A stretch of DNA of 64,000 nt from Pseudomonas sp. ICMP22404 (GTDB taxonomy: Bacteria; Pseudomonadota; Gammaproteobacteria; Pseudomonadales; Pseudomonadaceae), in NCBI RefSeq assembly GCF_006227205.1, contig NZ_VCNG01000015.1, positions 87,747 through 151,746 on the forward strand, given 5' to 3'. The position numbers and the translations under genes were made by a program. The notes beneath the pieces were generated by a model, which did not search any database, had not been told where the DNA came from, and was given only the letters and a program-made list of their open reading frames with translations. The first letter of the stretch is position 1. Each line of letters starts with the position of its first letter. Below are positions 1-7,376 of this stretch, piece by piece.

Positions 1-684
1 CTTGGCGGCGGGGTTGTCGCGGCCTTTACTGAGGATCACCGCGTCCTGTTTGATCGGGTCGTGCAGTTCGGCCGGGACGATCCATGTCGAACCGCTGGTG
101 AGCTTGCCGTCCTTGTACACCTGGGACAGCGCCACGAAGCCAAGTTCGGCGTTGCCGGTGGAGACGAATTGATAGGCCTGGGTGATGTTCTGGCCTTCGA
201 CGATCTTACCCTTGACCTCTGCGGCCAACCCCAGTTTGTCCAGCACCTGGGTCGCGGCCAGGCCGTAGGGCGCGGCCTTGGGATTGGCGATGGACAGGTG
301 CTGGAAGCCGTTGTTCTTGAGGACCTGGCCCTGGTCGTCGACATAGCCGTCCCTGGCCGACCACAGCGCCAGCGTGCCGATGGCGTAGGTGAAGCGTGAA
401 CCCTTGACGGTGTCACCTTCGTTTTCCAGCTTGGCCGGGGTGGTGTCATCGGCGGCGAGGAACACTTCGAAGGGCGCGCCATTCTTGATCTGGGTATAGA
501 ACTGCCCCGTTGCACCGTAGGCTGCCACCAGTTTGTGGCCGGTGTCTTTTTCGAAGTCAGCGGCGATGGCCTGGATCGGTGCGGTGAAGTTGGCGGCCAC
601 GGCCACCTGTACTTCATCGGCCTCGACGGCGCCAGCGGCCAGGAAGGTGGTCAGCAGCAATGACGCGAAGCGGGTGGGGCGCAT
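1..684 (-). CDS. modA: Molybdate ABC transporter periplasmic binding protein ModA (C-terminus beyond the window)
   Basis: Reading the complement from the ATG at 684 gives 228 codons open to the window edge, so the C-terminus is missing. The protein starts with a short hydrophobic signal peptide (MRPTRFASLLLTTFLAAGAVEA), followed by the family's typical VAVAANFTAP segment, then YGATGQFYTQIKNGAPFEVFLAADDTTP, which forms the oxyanion pocket in ModA proteins. Such proteins bind molybdate or tungstate in the periplasm for ModBC. The permease and ATPase genes should lie to the left, outside the window. A ModE-like palindrome lies 23 bases upstream of the start. Confidence 0.93.
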   Translation of the reverse strand, partial: MRPTRFASLLLTTFLAAGAVEADEVQVAVAANFTAPIQAIAADFEKDTGHKLVAAYGATGQFYTQIKNGAPFEVFLAADDTTPAKLENEGDTVKGSRFTYAIGTLALWSARDGYVDDQGQVLKNNGFQHLSIANPKAAPYGLAATQVLDKLGLAAEVKGKIVEGQNITQAYQFVSTGNAELGFVALSQVYKDGKLTSGSTWIVPAELHDPIKQDAVILSKGRDNPAAK

Positions 685-706
685 TGAAGACTCCGTAAGG
701 GGTGGT

Positions 707-734
707 TTCGCTATATACGGAAATATATAGCGAA
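707..734. promoter_or_regulatory. ModE-like operator upstream of modA
   Basis: A perfect inverted repeat with 11-base arms, TTCGCTATATA and TATATAGCGAA, separated by 6 bases (CGGAAA). Known ModE boxes have the form CGNTATATA-N(6-8)-TATATNNCG. The position, 23-50 bases before the modA start, fits molybdate-dependent repression. The protein assignment is inferred from the motif; no modE gene is visible in the window. Confidence 0.75.
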
Positions 735-799
735 TGCCTGACAAACGGAATGTGAGTTTTGTGTTGTTGCTGTTGGCAGTGGGGTGAGAATGTGCCGGC

Positions 800-890
800 C
801 TCATCGCGAGCAGGCTCGCTCCCACAGGGATCTGTGCTTGATCCTGTTCTAGTACCGGACACTGTGGGAGCGAGCCTGCTCGCGATGGCG
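800..890. repeat. REP pair (REPIN)
   Basis: Inverted copies of the REP unit: CGCGAGCAGGCTCGCTCCCA at 806-825 and TGGGAGCGAGCCTGCTCGCG at 865-884, about 40 bases apart. It sits between modA (leaving leftwards) and the 3' end of the nitronate monooxygenase gene, so it may also act as a transcript end. Confidence 0.9.
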
Positions 891-911
891 TCCGGGCCGG
901 CGATGAGGCTC

Positions 912-1985
912 TCAGGCACTTGAACACTTGCCAAGCCGCGCCAGTGTTTCATCAGCCAGGCGCCGGGTCAGTTCGCCGGTCGGCAACTCCCGGCCCATGG
1001 GAAACGCCTGGCCCGCCCAGAGGTTGCTGAAATCGGCTTCGTCCTTGGCCCGTAGCGGCATCAAGGCACCACCTGCCAGGGGAAATGCCGGTGCCAGCGG
1101 GCTCATCGGGCCGACTTCGCGCATCACCCGGTTGACGATGCCCCGGGCCGGCCGCCCGGTGAATAGGTTGGTCACGGCGGTCTGGCTTTCCCGGGCGGTG
1201 CGCAGCGCCCGGTGGTGGGATGCGCTGATCTTGGCCTCGGGGGTGAACAGGTACGCGCTGCCCAGTTGCGCCGCCGATGCGCCGAGGGCAAACGCCGCAA
1301 CGATTCCCCGCGCATCGCCGATGCCGCCGGTGGCGATCACCGGCACTTTCACCGCATCCACCACTTGGGGCAGCAAGGCGAACAGACCTACCTGGGTGTT
1401 GAGGTCGTCGCTGAGAAACATCCCACGGTGGCCGCCGGCTTCGTAGCCCATGGCGATGATCGCGTCGCAACCGTGCTGTTCCAGCCAGATAGCCTCCTCG
1501 ACGGTGGTTGCCGAAGAAAGGATCTTCGCCCCGGTGGCCTTTACCCGATCCAGCAGGGATTGCTCCGGCAAGCCGAAATGGAAGCTGACCACTTTCGGTC
1601 GCATCTCCTCCAGCACCCGGCAGGCGGCATCGTCGAATGGCGTGCGGTTGGACACCGGCGTCGGCGCCTCGAAATCGGCGCCCAGTTCGTCATAGTAGGG
1701 CTTGAGTCGCTGCTTCCAGGCCTCGGCCCGCTGCTCGTCGAAGGCCGGTGGCTGATGGGAGAAAAAGTTCACATTGAACGGCTTGTCGGTCTGCTCGCTG
1801 ATCGTCGTCAATGCCTGGCGCAGTTGCTCGACGTCCAGCATCGCCGCCGGCATCGAGCCCAGCCCGCCGGCATTGCAGGTGGCGACCACCATGGCGGGCC
1901 CGGTCACCCCGGCCAGCGGCCCCTGGATAATGGGCAGCTCGATACCGAGCAGGTCGAGGAGGCGGGTGTCTGGCCATTGGCTCAT
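912..1985 (-). CDS. Nitronate monooxygenase (2-nitropropane dioxygenase family)
   Basis: 357-aa FMN-dependent TIM-barrel enzyme that oxidises alkyl nitronates to carbonyl compounds and nitrite. Visible signatures are IIQGPLAGVTG near the N-terminus, VNFFSHQPP, the GYEAGGHRGMF stretch with the catalytic histidine region, and VPVIATGGIGDARGI, the phosphate-binding part of the FMN site. The ATG at 1985 is preferred because a GGAG sequence precedes it; an in-frame TTG 24 bases further upstream lacks one. It appears monocistronic. Its detoxification role comes from the family, not from the context. Confidence 0.9.
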   Translation of the reverse strand: MSQWPDTRLLDLLGIELPIIQGPLAGVTGPAMVVATCNAGGLGSMPAAMLDVEQLRQALTTISEQTDKPFNVNFFSHQPPAFDEQRAEAWKQRLKPYYDELGADFEAPTPVSNRTPFDDAACRVLEEMRPKVVSFHFGLPEQSLLDRVKATGAKILSSATTVEEAIWLEQHGCDAIIAMGYEAGGHRGMFLSDDLNTQVGLFALLPQVVDAVKVPVIATGGIGDARGIVAAFALGASAAQLGSAYLFTPEAKISASHHRALRTARESQTAVTNLFTGRPARGIVNRVMREVGPMSPLAPAFPLAGGALMPLRAKDEADFSNLWAGQAFPMGRELPTGELTRRLADETLARLGKCSSA

Positions 1986-2133
1986 GTGCAGGGTGCTCCG
2001 GCAGGGCAAGAAACCCCGTTTGTAGCAGGTGTGGCCCCGCCAGGGCCAGTCGAGTTTTTCAATCGAAGGCAGCGCTTGATCCCTCGGGCGAGAGGATTAC
2101 CATGCGTGCTTCACTCACCCAGGAGCCTTAGCC

Positions 2134-2622
2134 ATGGATGTAAAACTCAAGGCAGTCGAACCCTTTAGCGTGGCGGGTTTGCAGGTCCGCACCCGCAACA
2201 CCGATGAGCAGCAACCCGACACGGCAAGGATCGGCCCGATGTGGGAGCAGTTCTTCACCGAGGGCCTGTTCGACCGGATTCCAGCCAGACGCTCGGAGTC
2301 GTTCGTCTATGGGGTGTATTCCAATTATGAGTCCGATGCGACCGGGCACTTCGATGTGACGGCCGGCGTGGAGGTCGACGCGACGAGTCCAGGCTACCCC
2401 GCCGTGGACATCGAGGGCGGGGATTACCTGGTGTTCTCGGCCAAGGGGCCGATGCCCGACTGCGTGATCCAGACCTGGGGTCTGATCTGGGCGTATTTCG
2501 CCGACAACCCACAGACGGTGCGCCGCTTCGCCACCGACTTCGAGGTCTACAGCGGCCCCGATTCGGTGGCGATCTACATTGGCGTTCAGTCCCCGGACGA
2601 GCGCTCCAACGCCAGCAACTGA
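2134..2622 (+). CDS. GyrI-like / AraC effector-binding domain protein
   Basis: 162-aa protein made of a single GyrI-like (AraC_E_bind, SHV-fold) small-molecule binding domain with no DNA-binding part. Typical features are the opening that contrasts with VAGLQVRT, the WEQFFTEG segment, YGVYSNYESDATGHFDVTAGVEV, GGDYLVFSAKGPMP, and the C-terminal DFEVYS...VAIYIGVQ strand. An AGGAG lies before the ATG. Its last 37 bases overlap the 3' end of the convergent ada gene. The ligand is unknown; relatives bind hydrophobic cationic compounds. Confidence 0.85.
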   Translation: MDVKLKAVEPFSVAGLQVRTRNTDEQQPDTARIGPMWEQFFTEGLFDRIPARRSESFVYGVYSNYESDATGHFDVTAGVEVDATSPGYPAVDIEGGDYLVFSAKGPMPDCVIQTWGLIWAYFADNPQTVRRFATDFEVYSGPDSVAIYIGVQSPDERSNASN

Positions 2623-3674
2623 CGCTTGCGCTCCACGCCCCAGCGATAGCCCGAGAGGTTGCCGTCGCTGCGCACCACCCGGTGACAGGGGATCGCCACG
2701 GCCAGGCTGTTGGCGCCGCAGGCCTGGGCCACTGCGCGCACGGCCTTGGGCAGGCCGATGCGCTGGGCGATCTCGGCGTAGCTGGCGGTGCTGCCGGGCG
2801 GAATCTCCCGCAGGGCCTGCCAGACTCGCTCCTGGAACGCCGTGCCTTGTAAATCCAGGGGCAGGTTCAGGCCCAGGGCGGGCGCTTCGATGAAGCCGAC
2901 CACCTGGGCGACCAGTTGCTCGAATTCCCGGTCGGCGCCGATGAGGTTGGCGCGGCGGAATTTATCCTGCAGGTCGCGGACCAGCGCGTCCGGGTCGTCC
3001 CCCAGCAGGATGGCACACACGCCTCGTTCGCTTTGCGCCACCAGGATCGCTCCCAGGGAGCATTGCCCGACGGCGAAGCGGATGTCGGTGTTCTGCCCGG
3101 CGGCACGGTAGTCGGCGGGTTTCATGCCCAGCACTTTATCGGCCGCTTCGTAAAAGCGGCTGTTGGAGTTGAAGCCGGCGTCGTACAACGCTTCGGTGAC
3201 GGTCCCCGCGTCGGCCAGGCGTTCGCGCACCCTGCGCGAGCGGTGGGCGGCGGCATAGCCCTTGGGGGTCAGGCCAGTGACGGTCTTGAAGATCCGATGG
3301 AAATGGAAGGGGCTCAGGCCTGCGCTTTGCGCCAGTTCATTGAGCCCTGGCAGCTCCTCTGCCGCCTCGATCTGCCGGCAGGCCGCCGCGACCCGGGCGG
3401 CTTGTTGGGCGGCCACCTGGGTCTGGTCCCTGGCGGCGCGTTTGCTGGGACGATAGCCGGCGGCCTGGGCCTGTTCCGGCGTGTCGAAGAATTCGACATT
3501 CCGCGGATTGGGCAGGCGCGACAGGCTGCTGGGGTGGCAGTAGATACCGGTGGTTTTCACGCCGTAGACGAATTGCCCATCAGCGCGTGGGTCCCGGGCG
3601 AGCACGGCGGCCCAGCGGGGATCCAGTTCAGGGGCGAGGGTGTTCGAAGTGGTGTTCATGGTCGTTTTGTCCAT
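2586..3674 (-). CDS. ada: Ada-type regulator / O6-methylguanine-DNA methyltransferase
   Basis: 362-aa protein with the full Ada layout: N-terminal Ada metal-binding domain (about 20-90), AraC-type helix-turn-helix (about 95-185, with LSPFHFHRIFKTVTGLTPKGYAAAHR), and a C-terminal alkyltransferase domain with the acceptor motif PCHRVV (Cys330). The methylphosphotriester acceptor Cys46 (E. coli Cys38) is present. The other three zinc ligands are replaced: E. coli Cys42, 69 and 72 align with Ser50, Ser77 and Ala80. Phosphotriester sensing may therefore be altered. It follows alkB by 73 bases on the same strand. A second ATG at 3659 is an equally good start. Confidence 0.92.
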   Translation of the reverse strand: MDKTTMNTTSNTLAPELDPRWAAVLARDPRADGQFVYGVKTTGIYCHPSSLSRLPNPRNVEFFDTPEQAQAAGYRPSKRAARDQTQVAAQQAARVAAACRQIEAAEELPGLNELAQSAGLSPFHFHRIFKTVTGLTPKGYAAAHRSRRVRERLADAGTVTEALYDAGFNSNSRFYEAADKVLGMKPADYRAAGQNTDIRFAVGQCSLGAILVAQSERGVCAILLGDDPDALVRDLQDKFRRANLIGADREFEQLVAQVVGFIEAPALGLNLPLDLQGTAFQERVWQALREIPPGSTASYAEIAQRIGLPKAVRAVAQACGANSLAVAIPCHRVVRSDGNLSGYRWGVERKRQLLALERSSGD

Positions 3675-3747
3675 TGGCCCGTTTTGGCTACCGTAACCAG
3701 CCTGCGGGAGGGCGACACTCCGGCTCTTGCGGTTGAATTCTGCACGG

Positions 3748-4428
3748 TTATCCGGCGGTGCGGAATGTCATGTTGATGCGCTGCGCGCCCAGCCGTGAAT
3801 GCCGGCCGTCCTTGAGCGGCAGCACGCCGTGGTAACGCAGCCGGTCGACGCCGCCCCAGACCACGATGTCGCCGTGAAACAGCGGAACGCGCAAGGGCTT
3901 GTCGCTGCGCTCGAATCCGCCGAACTGGAACACCGCCGGCAGACCCAGGGAGATCGAGACGATGGGGGCGGTGAGGCTGTGCTCGTCCTTGTCCTGGTGC
4001 AACGACATCCGCGCGCCCGGCACGTAGCGGTTGATCAGGCAGGCGTCGGGCACGAAGTCCTCGAAATGTGCTGTCCGCGCGGCGGCCCGGGCCAGTTCGC
4101 GGAACAGCGTCGGCATGTCGGGCCAGGGGCGGCCGCTCTGTGGGTCATAGGTGGTGTAGCGATAGCCGCTGCGGTCGGTGGTCCAGCCCAACGCGCCGCA
4201 ATTGCTCAAGGCCACCGACATGGTAAAGCCGCCGGGCGTGACCATCTGCCGAAACGGCGCAGCCTCCAAGACCGTTTCCAGGTCCGGCAGCAACCGTTCC
4301 AGCCAAGGCAGGGCGAAGCCGCGCAGCACGAACGCCTGCTGGCCAATCTGTTCGATCTGCCCGGCTGTCGTCGTCGGCTCGTCGGCGAACAGGTCCAGCG
4401 TGATCGGGGTGTCGTCATTGCGCGTCAT
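3748..4428 (-). CDS. alkB: Alpha-ketoglutarate-dependent DNA/RNA dealkylase AlkB
   Basis: 226-aa Fe(II)/2-oxoglutarate dioxygenase that removes 1-methyladenine and 3-methylcytosine lesions by oxidative demethylation. The iron ligands are His144 and Asp146 (LHQDKDE) and His200 (RYHGVLPL). The 2-oxoglutarate-binding arginines appear in RINMTFR at the C-terminus. LINRYVPGARMSLHQDKDE and GDIVVWGG are close to the E. coli protein. The ATG at 4428 is chosen because it aligns with the family N-terminus. It overlaps the upstream oxygenase gene by 14 bases, so the two are translationally coupled. Confidence 0.95.
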   Translation of the reverse strand: MTRNDDTPITLDLFADEPTTTAGQIEQIGQQAFVLRGFALPWLERLLPDLETVLEAAPFRQMVTPGGFTMSVALSNCGALGWTTDRSGYRYTTYDPQSGRPWPDMPTLFRELARAAARTAHFEDFVPDACLINRYVPGARMSLHQDKDEHSLTAPIVSISLGLPAVFQFGGFERSDKPLRVPLFHGDIVVWGGVDRLRYHGVLPLKDGRHSRLGAQRINMTFRTAG

Positions 4429-5125
4429 GAAAAATGATTCCGAGGGTGTGCCGTTGGCCGCTGTGCACGCGGCTGACGCCATGGCGCATGTTCACCCGAT
4501 AATAACCGCGAACGCCTTTGACCGGTCGTTGATGCACGGCAAACACCACGGCATCGCCTTGTTTCAGACCGATGACCTGGGGACGTGACTGCATGCGCGG
4601 GCGTTGTTCGGTAAGCACGAACTCGCCACCGGTAAAGTCCTGGCCCGGTTCCGACAGCAGAATAGCCACCTGCAGCGGGAACACCTGCTCGCCGTACAGA
4701 TCCTGGTGCAGGCAGTTGTAATCCTGGGGACCGTATTGCAGCAGCAACGGCGTCGGACGCTGTTGCCCGGCGTCATGGCAGTGCTGGATGAAATCGCTGT
4801 GCGCGTCGGGGTATCTCACCTCAAGGTCCATGCGTTCGTTCCAGCGATTGGCCAGGGGCGCCAACAGCGGATACAACGCTTCTCGCAGTTGCTGGACGAT
4901 AGCGGGCAGCGGGTAGCGGAAATACTGATATTCACCGCGTCCGAAGCCGTGGCGAGCCATGATCACCCGGGAACGGAACAGCCCGGACTGCGCGTACAGG
5001 CTGCTGAGCTGTCGGCATTGAGTCGCCGACAACAGGTGGCGAAGCACGCCGCTGCCATCCTGTTCGAGGCTCTGTTCCAGGGCTGGAAGGTCGACTGCGT
5101 TGATGAACTGGGGCGGAGGAGACAT
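4415..5125 (-). CDS. 2OG-Fe(II) oxygenase family protein of the alkB-ada operon
   Basis: 236-aa protein with the double-stranded beta-helix pattern of 2-oxoglutarate oxygenases: His140-x-Asp142 (NCLHQDLYGE), distal His215 (MRHGVSRV) and an Arg at about 225 (SGQRHTLGIIFHDA). It resembles the prolyl-4-hydroxylase-like proteins found next to alkylation-repair genes. It is the first gene of a minus-strand operon with alkB and ada, so a role in alkylation damage or tolerance is inferred. The substrate is not known. Confidence 0.85.
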   Translation of the reverse strand: MSPPPQFINAVDLPALEQSLEQDGSGVLRHLLSATQCRQLSSLYAQSGLFRSRVIMARHGFGRGEYQYFRYPLPAIVQQLREALYPLLAPLANRWNERMDLEVRYPDAHSDFIQHCHDAGQQRPTPLLLQYGPQDYNCLHQDLYGEQVFPLQVAILLSEPGQDFTGGEFVLTEQRPRMQSRPQVIGLKQGDAVVFAVHQRPVKGVRGYYRVNMRHGVSRVHSGQRHTLGIIFHDAQ

Positions 5126-5245
5126 GGTGACAATCCTGGGGGAGAGGATTGGTCAGTTTGGTGGATGTCCTGTTGGCCAACACTCCGGGGCTTGCGGTCA
5201 ATGTTCCATTCTGGACCGGGGGCCATCTCTCACGCCGCATCACCC

Positions 5246-5275
5246 TGTGGCGAGGGGGTAAATCCCCTCGCCACA
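5246..5275. repeat. Short inverted repeat, solo unit of the GTGGCGAGGGG family
   Basis: Perfect 12-base arms, TGTGGCGAGGGG and CCCCTCGCCACA, with a 6-base loop. It lies between the divergent-side end of the oxygenase promoter region and the 3' end of the 56-aa gene, and could serve as that gene's terminator hairpin. Larger copies of the same family occur at 8301-8452 and 40342-40420. Confidence 0.8.
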
Positions 5276-5282
5276 AAAAGCT

Positions 5283-5453
5283 TTACAACGCCTTGCTGAC
5301 CTTGACCTCGCTGATCACATCGTCGGACTTTCCATGCATCGCTTCCAGCGCCGCCCGGGCTTCTTCCTCGGTGCCGGTTTCCAGCTGCGCGAACTCGAAG
5401 CGGCGTTCGTCGTTGAGTTTGTACTTGATGACGTATTTGGTTGTCTGGGCCAC
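5283..5453 (-). CDS. Small conserved-type hypothetical protein (56 aa)
   Basis: A GTG-started frame of 56 codons on the complement: it begins VAQTTKYVIKYKLNDERRFEF, continues with an acidic helix rich in Glu and Ala (ETGTEEEARAALEAMHG) and ends SEVKVSKAL. The composition and beta-strand/helix pattern look like a real small folded protein, and it follows the DUF1883 gene by 25 bases on the same strand. No function is recognised. The start is uncertain because the ribosome site is weak. Confidence 0.6.
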   Translation of the reverse strand: MAQTTKYVIKYKLNDERRFEFAQLETGTEEEARAALEAMHGKSDDVISEVKVSKAL

Positions 5454-5478
5454 GGTTTTGCCTATGTGAGCTGGGGGC

Positions 5479-5781
5479 TCAGCTCAGTTTCGAGCTGGAG
5501 CGCCGGATGATTTTGATCTTGTGGGTCAGGGTCGGCTTGCGCGTGACGCTGATGGCCCGACGGCTGACGGTATCGATGGTGATGTTCCAGAAACCGGTGC
5601 TCGGTGCGGTGATCCGCGCCGGGAACGTATCGAACGCGCCGCCATGGTAAGTATGCCGTCCGCCATTTTTGAAACTGCGGAAGTTCGCGTCGTTCATCAA
5701 GCGGATGTTGCACGTTTGGGAGCATTCGATGACGACAATATCGTCTTCGTTGAGGTGCTCGCGTTGGTGGATGAATTTCAT
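5479..5781 (-). CDS. DUF1883 domain protein
   Basis: 100-aa protein whose N-terminal 70 residues match the DUF1883 pattern: MKFIHQREHLNEDD, VVIECSQTCNIRLMND, FKNGGRHTYHGGAF, then APSTGFWNITIDTVSRR. The tail is short and basic. DUF1883 proteins are small beta-rich proteins of unknown role, sometimes fused to TIR domains; this one has no fusion. It is probably co-transcribed with the 56-aa gene downstream. Confidence 0.8.
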   Translation of the reverse strand: MKFIHQREHLNEDDIVVIECSQTCNIRLMNDANFRSFKNGGRHTYHGGAFDTFPARITAPSTGFWNITIDTVSRRAISVTRKPTLTHKIKIIRRSSSKLS

Positions 5782-6151
5782 GGGCGCCTCCAGAAGGGCT
5801 TTTTCTACACGCTCGACACGGTAGGGGGCTGCAATAATGGGACGCAGTTTATCAGCACCGAGGGTGAAATAGCCGCCCTCGACCTAGGCTCTGTACGAAA
5901 AGCCTAATACGGCGCAAAACCTGTGGGAGCAAAGCTTGCTCGCGATAGCGACAGAGCAGTCCACATTGCTGCTGACTGGCTTACCGCAATCGCGAGCAAG
6001 CTTTGCTCCCACAGGTTTGTGGCTTGACTGACTGGCATTAGCCCTCGACCCGGCTTTGCTGATTTAGCGCAGCAGTAGCGGATAAAAAAATGCAGGGCAC
6101 CGGAGAAAAACAGCTTCTACGCTGTCGGAGGGTCTTTGTCGGAGGAATCAT
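5782..6151. other. Intergenic region with a REPIN and a TAGGCTCTGT element
   Basis: 370 bases without a convincing gene. It holds the promoter side of the DUF1883 gene, a 21-base element at 5885-5905 (TAGGCTCTGT, two bases, GAAAAGCCT) that recurs at 44730-44750, a REP pair, and the leader of the following lipoprotein gene. Confidence 0.7.
5920..6015. repeat. REP pair (REPIN), AAAGCTTGCTCGCGA variant
   Basis: Two inverted units, CTGTGGGAGCAAAGCTTGCT at 5921 and the complementary AGCAAGCTTTGCTCCCACAG ending at 6014, flank about 50 unrelated bases. Compared with the standard unit, the core carries AAAGCTT in place of GAGCCTG. The same variant is found at 12434-12530. Confidence 0.9.
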
Positions 6152-6502
6152 ATGAAGCGTAGTGCGTGGGTGTTGGCAGTGGCCGTAAGTGGATGTGCAT
6201 CGGTATCGGACATCAACCAGACGCCGCCCACCATGAGCGTTATCTCCGGTAAGAAACCTCACGAATATGCCAAATGCGTCGCCGACAAGCTGGCCGGCAG
6301 CCGTGGCGCATTGCAGATGGAACCCCATAAGAACGGCGTCCGGCTGATCGTTCCCGGCAAACTATCGAGCCTGCCGGCGGCCGTGTTCGATATTGACGAA
6401 CGCTCCAGCGGCAGCAGCATCAAGCTGCATGAAAGCATGTCCAATGTACCGCTGCGCCCGGGTGATGTGCAGGATGCGGCCAACGCCTGCATTTCCGGTT
6501 GA
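6152..6502 (+). CDS. Putative lipoprotein, hypothetical (116 aa)
   Basis: Starts with a short signal sequence ending in a lipobox (VAVSGC, acyl Cys at about 15) followed by Ala-Ser, so it should be lipid-anchored. Residue +2 is Ala, which favours the outer membrane. The mature part has one further cysteine pair candidate (CVADKL, AANACISG) and a VRLIVPGKLSSLPAAVFDI strand. No domain is recognised. AGGAAT-type ribosome site (GGAGGAATCAT) precedes the ATG. Confidence 0.75.
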   Translation: MKRSAWVLAVAVSGCASVSDINQTPPTMSVISGKKPHEYAKCVADKLAGSRGALQMEPHKNGVRLIVPGKLSSLPAAVFDIDERSSGSSIKLHESMSNVPLRPGDVQDAANACISG

Positions 6503-6527
6503 GAAAGGTATCAGCTCCGGCTGGAGC

Positions 6528-6809
6528 TTACTTGCATACCACCACGACACTGCGGCTGGTGAAGTTGCCGACATTCACGCCCAGGGTCTTGTCGCTTTCA
6601 TTGGCCTGGGGCGTACCTTCGGTGCCGACGATACGGTAGCCGGTGCCGGCGCAGGAGGCATCTGCCTTTTCATAGCAGGCGGCCCAGGAATTGGCTTCGC
6701 CTGAACAGTCAATGGTCAGGCCCTGTTCGCCGTTGGCCAGATAGGTATTTTCAGTCGAGGCACAACCCGCCAGGGCCAGGACCGTAAACAGCGCCAGAAA
6801 AGTTCTCAT
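6528..6809 (-). CDS. Putative lipoprotein, hypothetical (93 aa)
   Basis: Signal sequence MRTFLALFTVLALAGC with a classical lipobox (LAGC, Cys16). The mature domain contains four further cysteines (DCSGEANSWAACYEKADASCAGTGYRIVG and the C-terminal VVCK), suggesting disulfides. The YEKA...C...GYRI pattern is common in small Pseudomonas lipoproteins. It is convergent with the lipoprotein gene before it, with only 25 bases between the stops. Confidence 0.75.
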   Translation of the reverse strand: MRTFLALFTVLALAGCASTENTYLANGEQGLTIDCSGEANSWAACYEKADASCAGTGYRIVGTEGTPQANESDKTLGVNVGNFTSRSVVVVCK

Positions 6810-6926
6810 GGAGTGGTCATCGCAAGGGAAGGGACAAGCGCGAGGTTATAGCGAATGGTCATTTCGGTACAGATAAACAACAGGCCTGCGCCAACGCCAC
6901 AAGGCAATTGACCCAGGCCCGTCCGG

Positions 6927-7142
6927 TTATTTCTTGCGGCGATCGGTGCGTGCCGGAGCTTTTTCGCGCTCCTTGGCGGCGGGCGCAGGGCGCTCATCCT
7001 GGAACACCGCGGCCACTTCCACCGCCATGGTCTTGGTGGGCAAGGGACCGGCAACCTGCTCGCCATGGTAATTGACAATCCACCACTGGCCGTCCTTGTC
7101 CTGACTGACCGAATAACCGTTTGCGTTTCGTGTTGCCGACAT
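6927..7142 (-). CDS. Small hypothetical protein (71 aa) with a basic C-terminus
   Basis: MSATRNANGYSVSQDKDGQWWIVNYHGEQVAGPLP has the look of a small beta domain with a QWW motif, similar to DUF2188-like folds, followed by a helix (TMAVEVAAVF) and a disordered basic tail (KEREKAPARTDRRKK). It is read towards the lipoprotein gene on the same strand. No function is assigned. Longer overlapping frames on this strand lack such composition and were left out. Confidence 0.6.
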   Translation of the reverse strand: MSATRNANGYSVSQDKDGQWWIVNYHGEQVAGPLPTKTMAVEVAAVFQDERPAPAAKEREKAPARTDRRKK

Positions 7143-7376
7143 CTAGCTGCCTCATTGGCGGGATCAAGGGCGCCATGATACGCCAAATGCACGCAAACGG
7201 TGCCTGCGGGCTTGCAGCAAGACCGTTGAACCCCCGAAACGAAAGGCGATTGAACTATCCGCCGGTTTATTTCTCTATGATGGCATCGGTTGGCCAGTGC
7301 AGGCATTGTAAGGTGCCTGCGGCCTGATTAGACTGCGCCGAAACTCGTCGTACACACCGCCTTTTAAAGGATTCAT

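Noticed and set aside
800..890. REP clusters considered as CRISPR-like repeats
   Set aside because: Units are inverted pairs scattered between genes without regular spacers or cas genes, which is the REPIN pattern.
5126..5245. Ada box in front of the oxygenase-alkB-ada operon
   Set aside because: No clear AAT-N6-GCAA or AAAGCGCA match was found in either orientation, so no site is annotated.
6806..7306. 166-codon minus-strand frame
   Set aside because: Runs through the 71-aa gene in another frame and ends in the lipoprotein leader; disordered composition.
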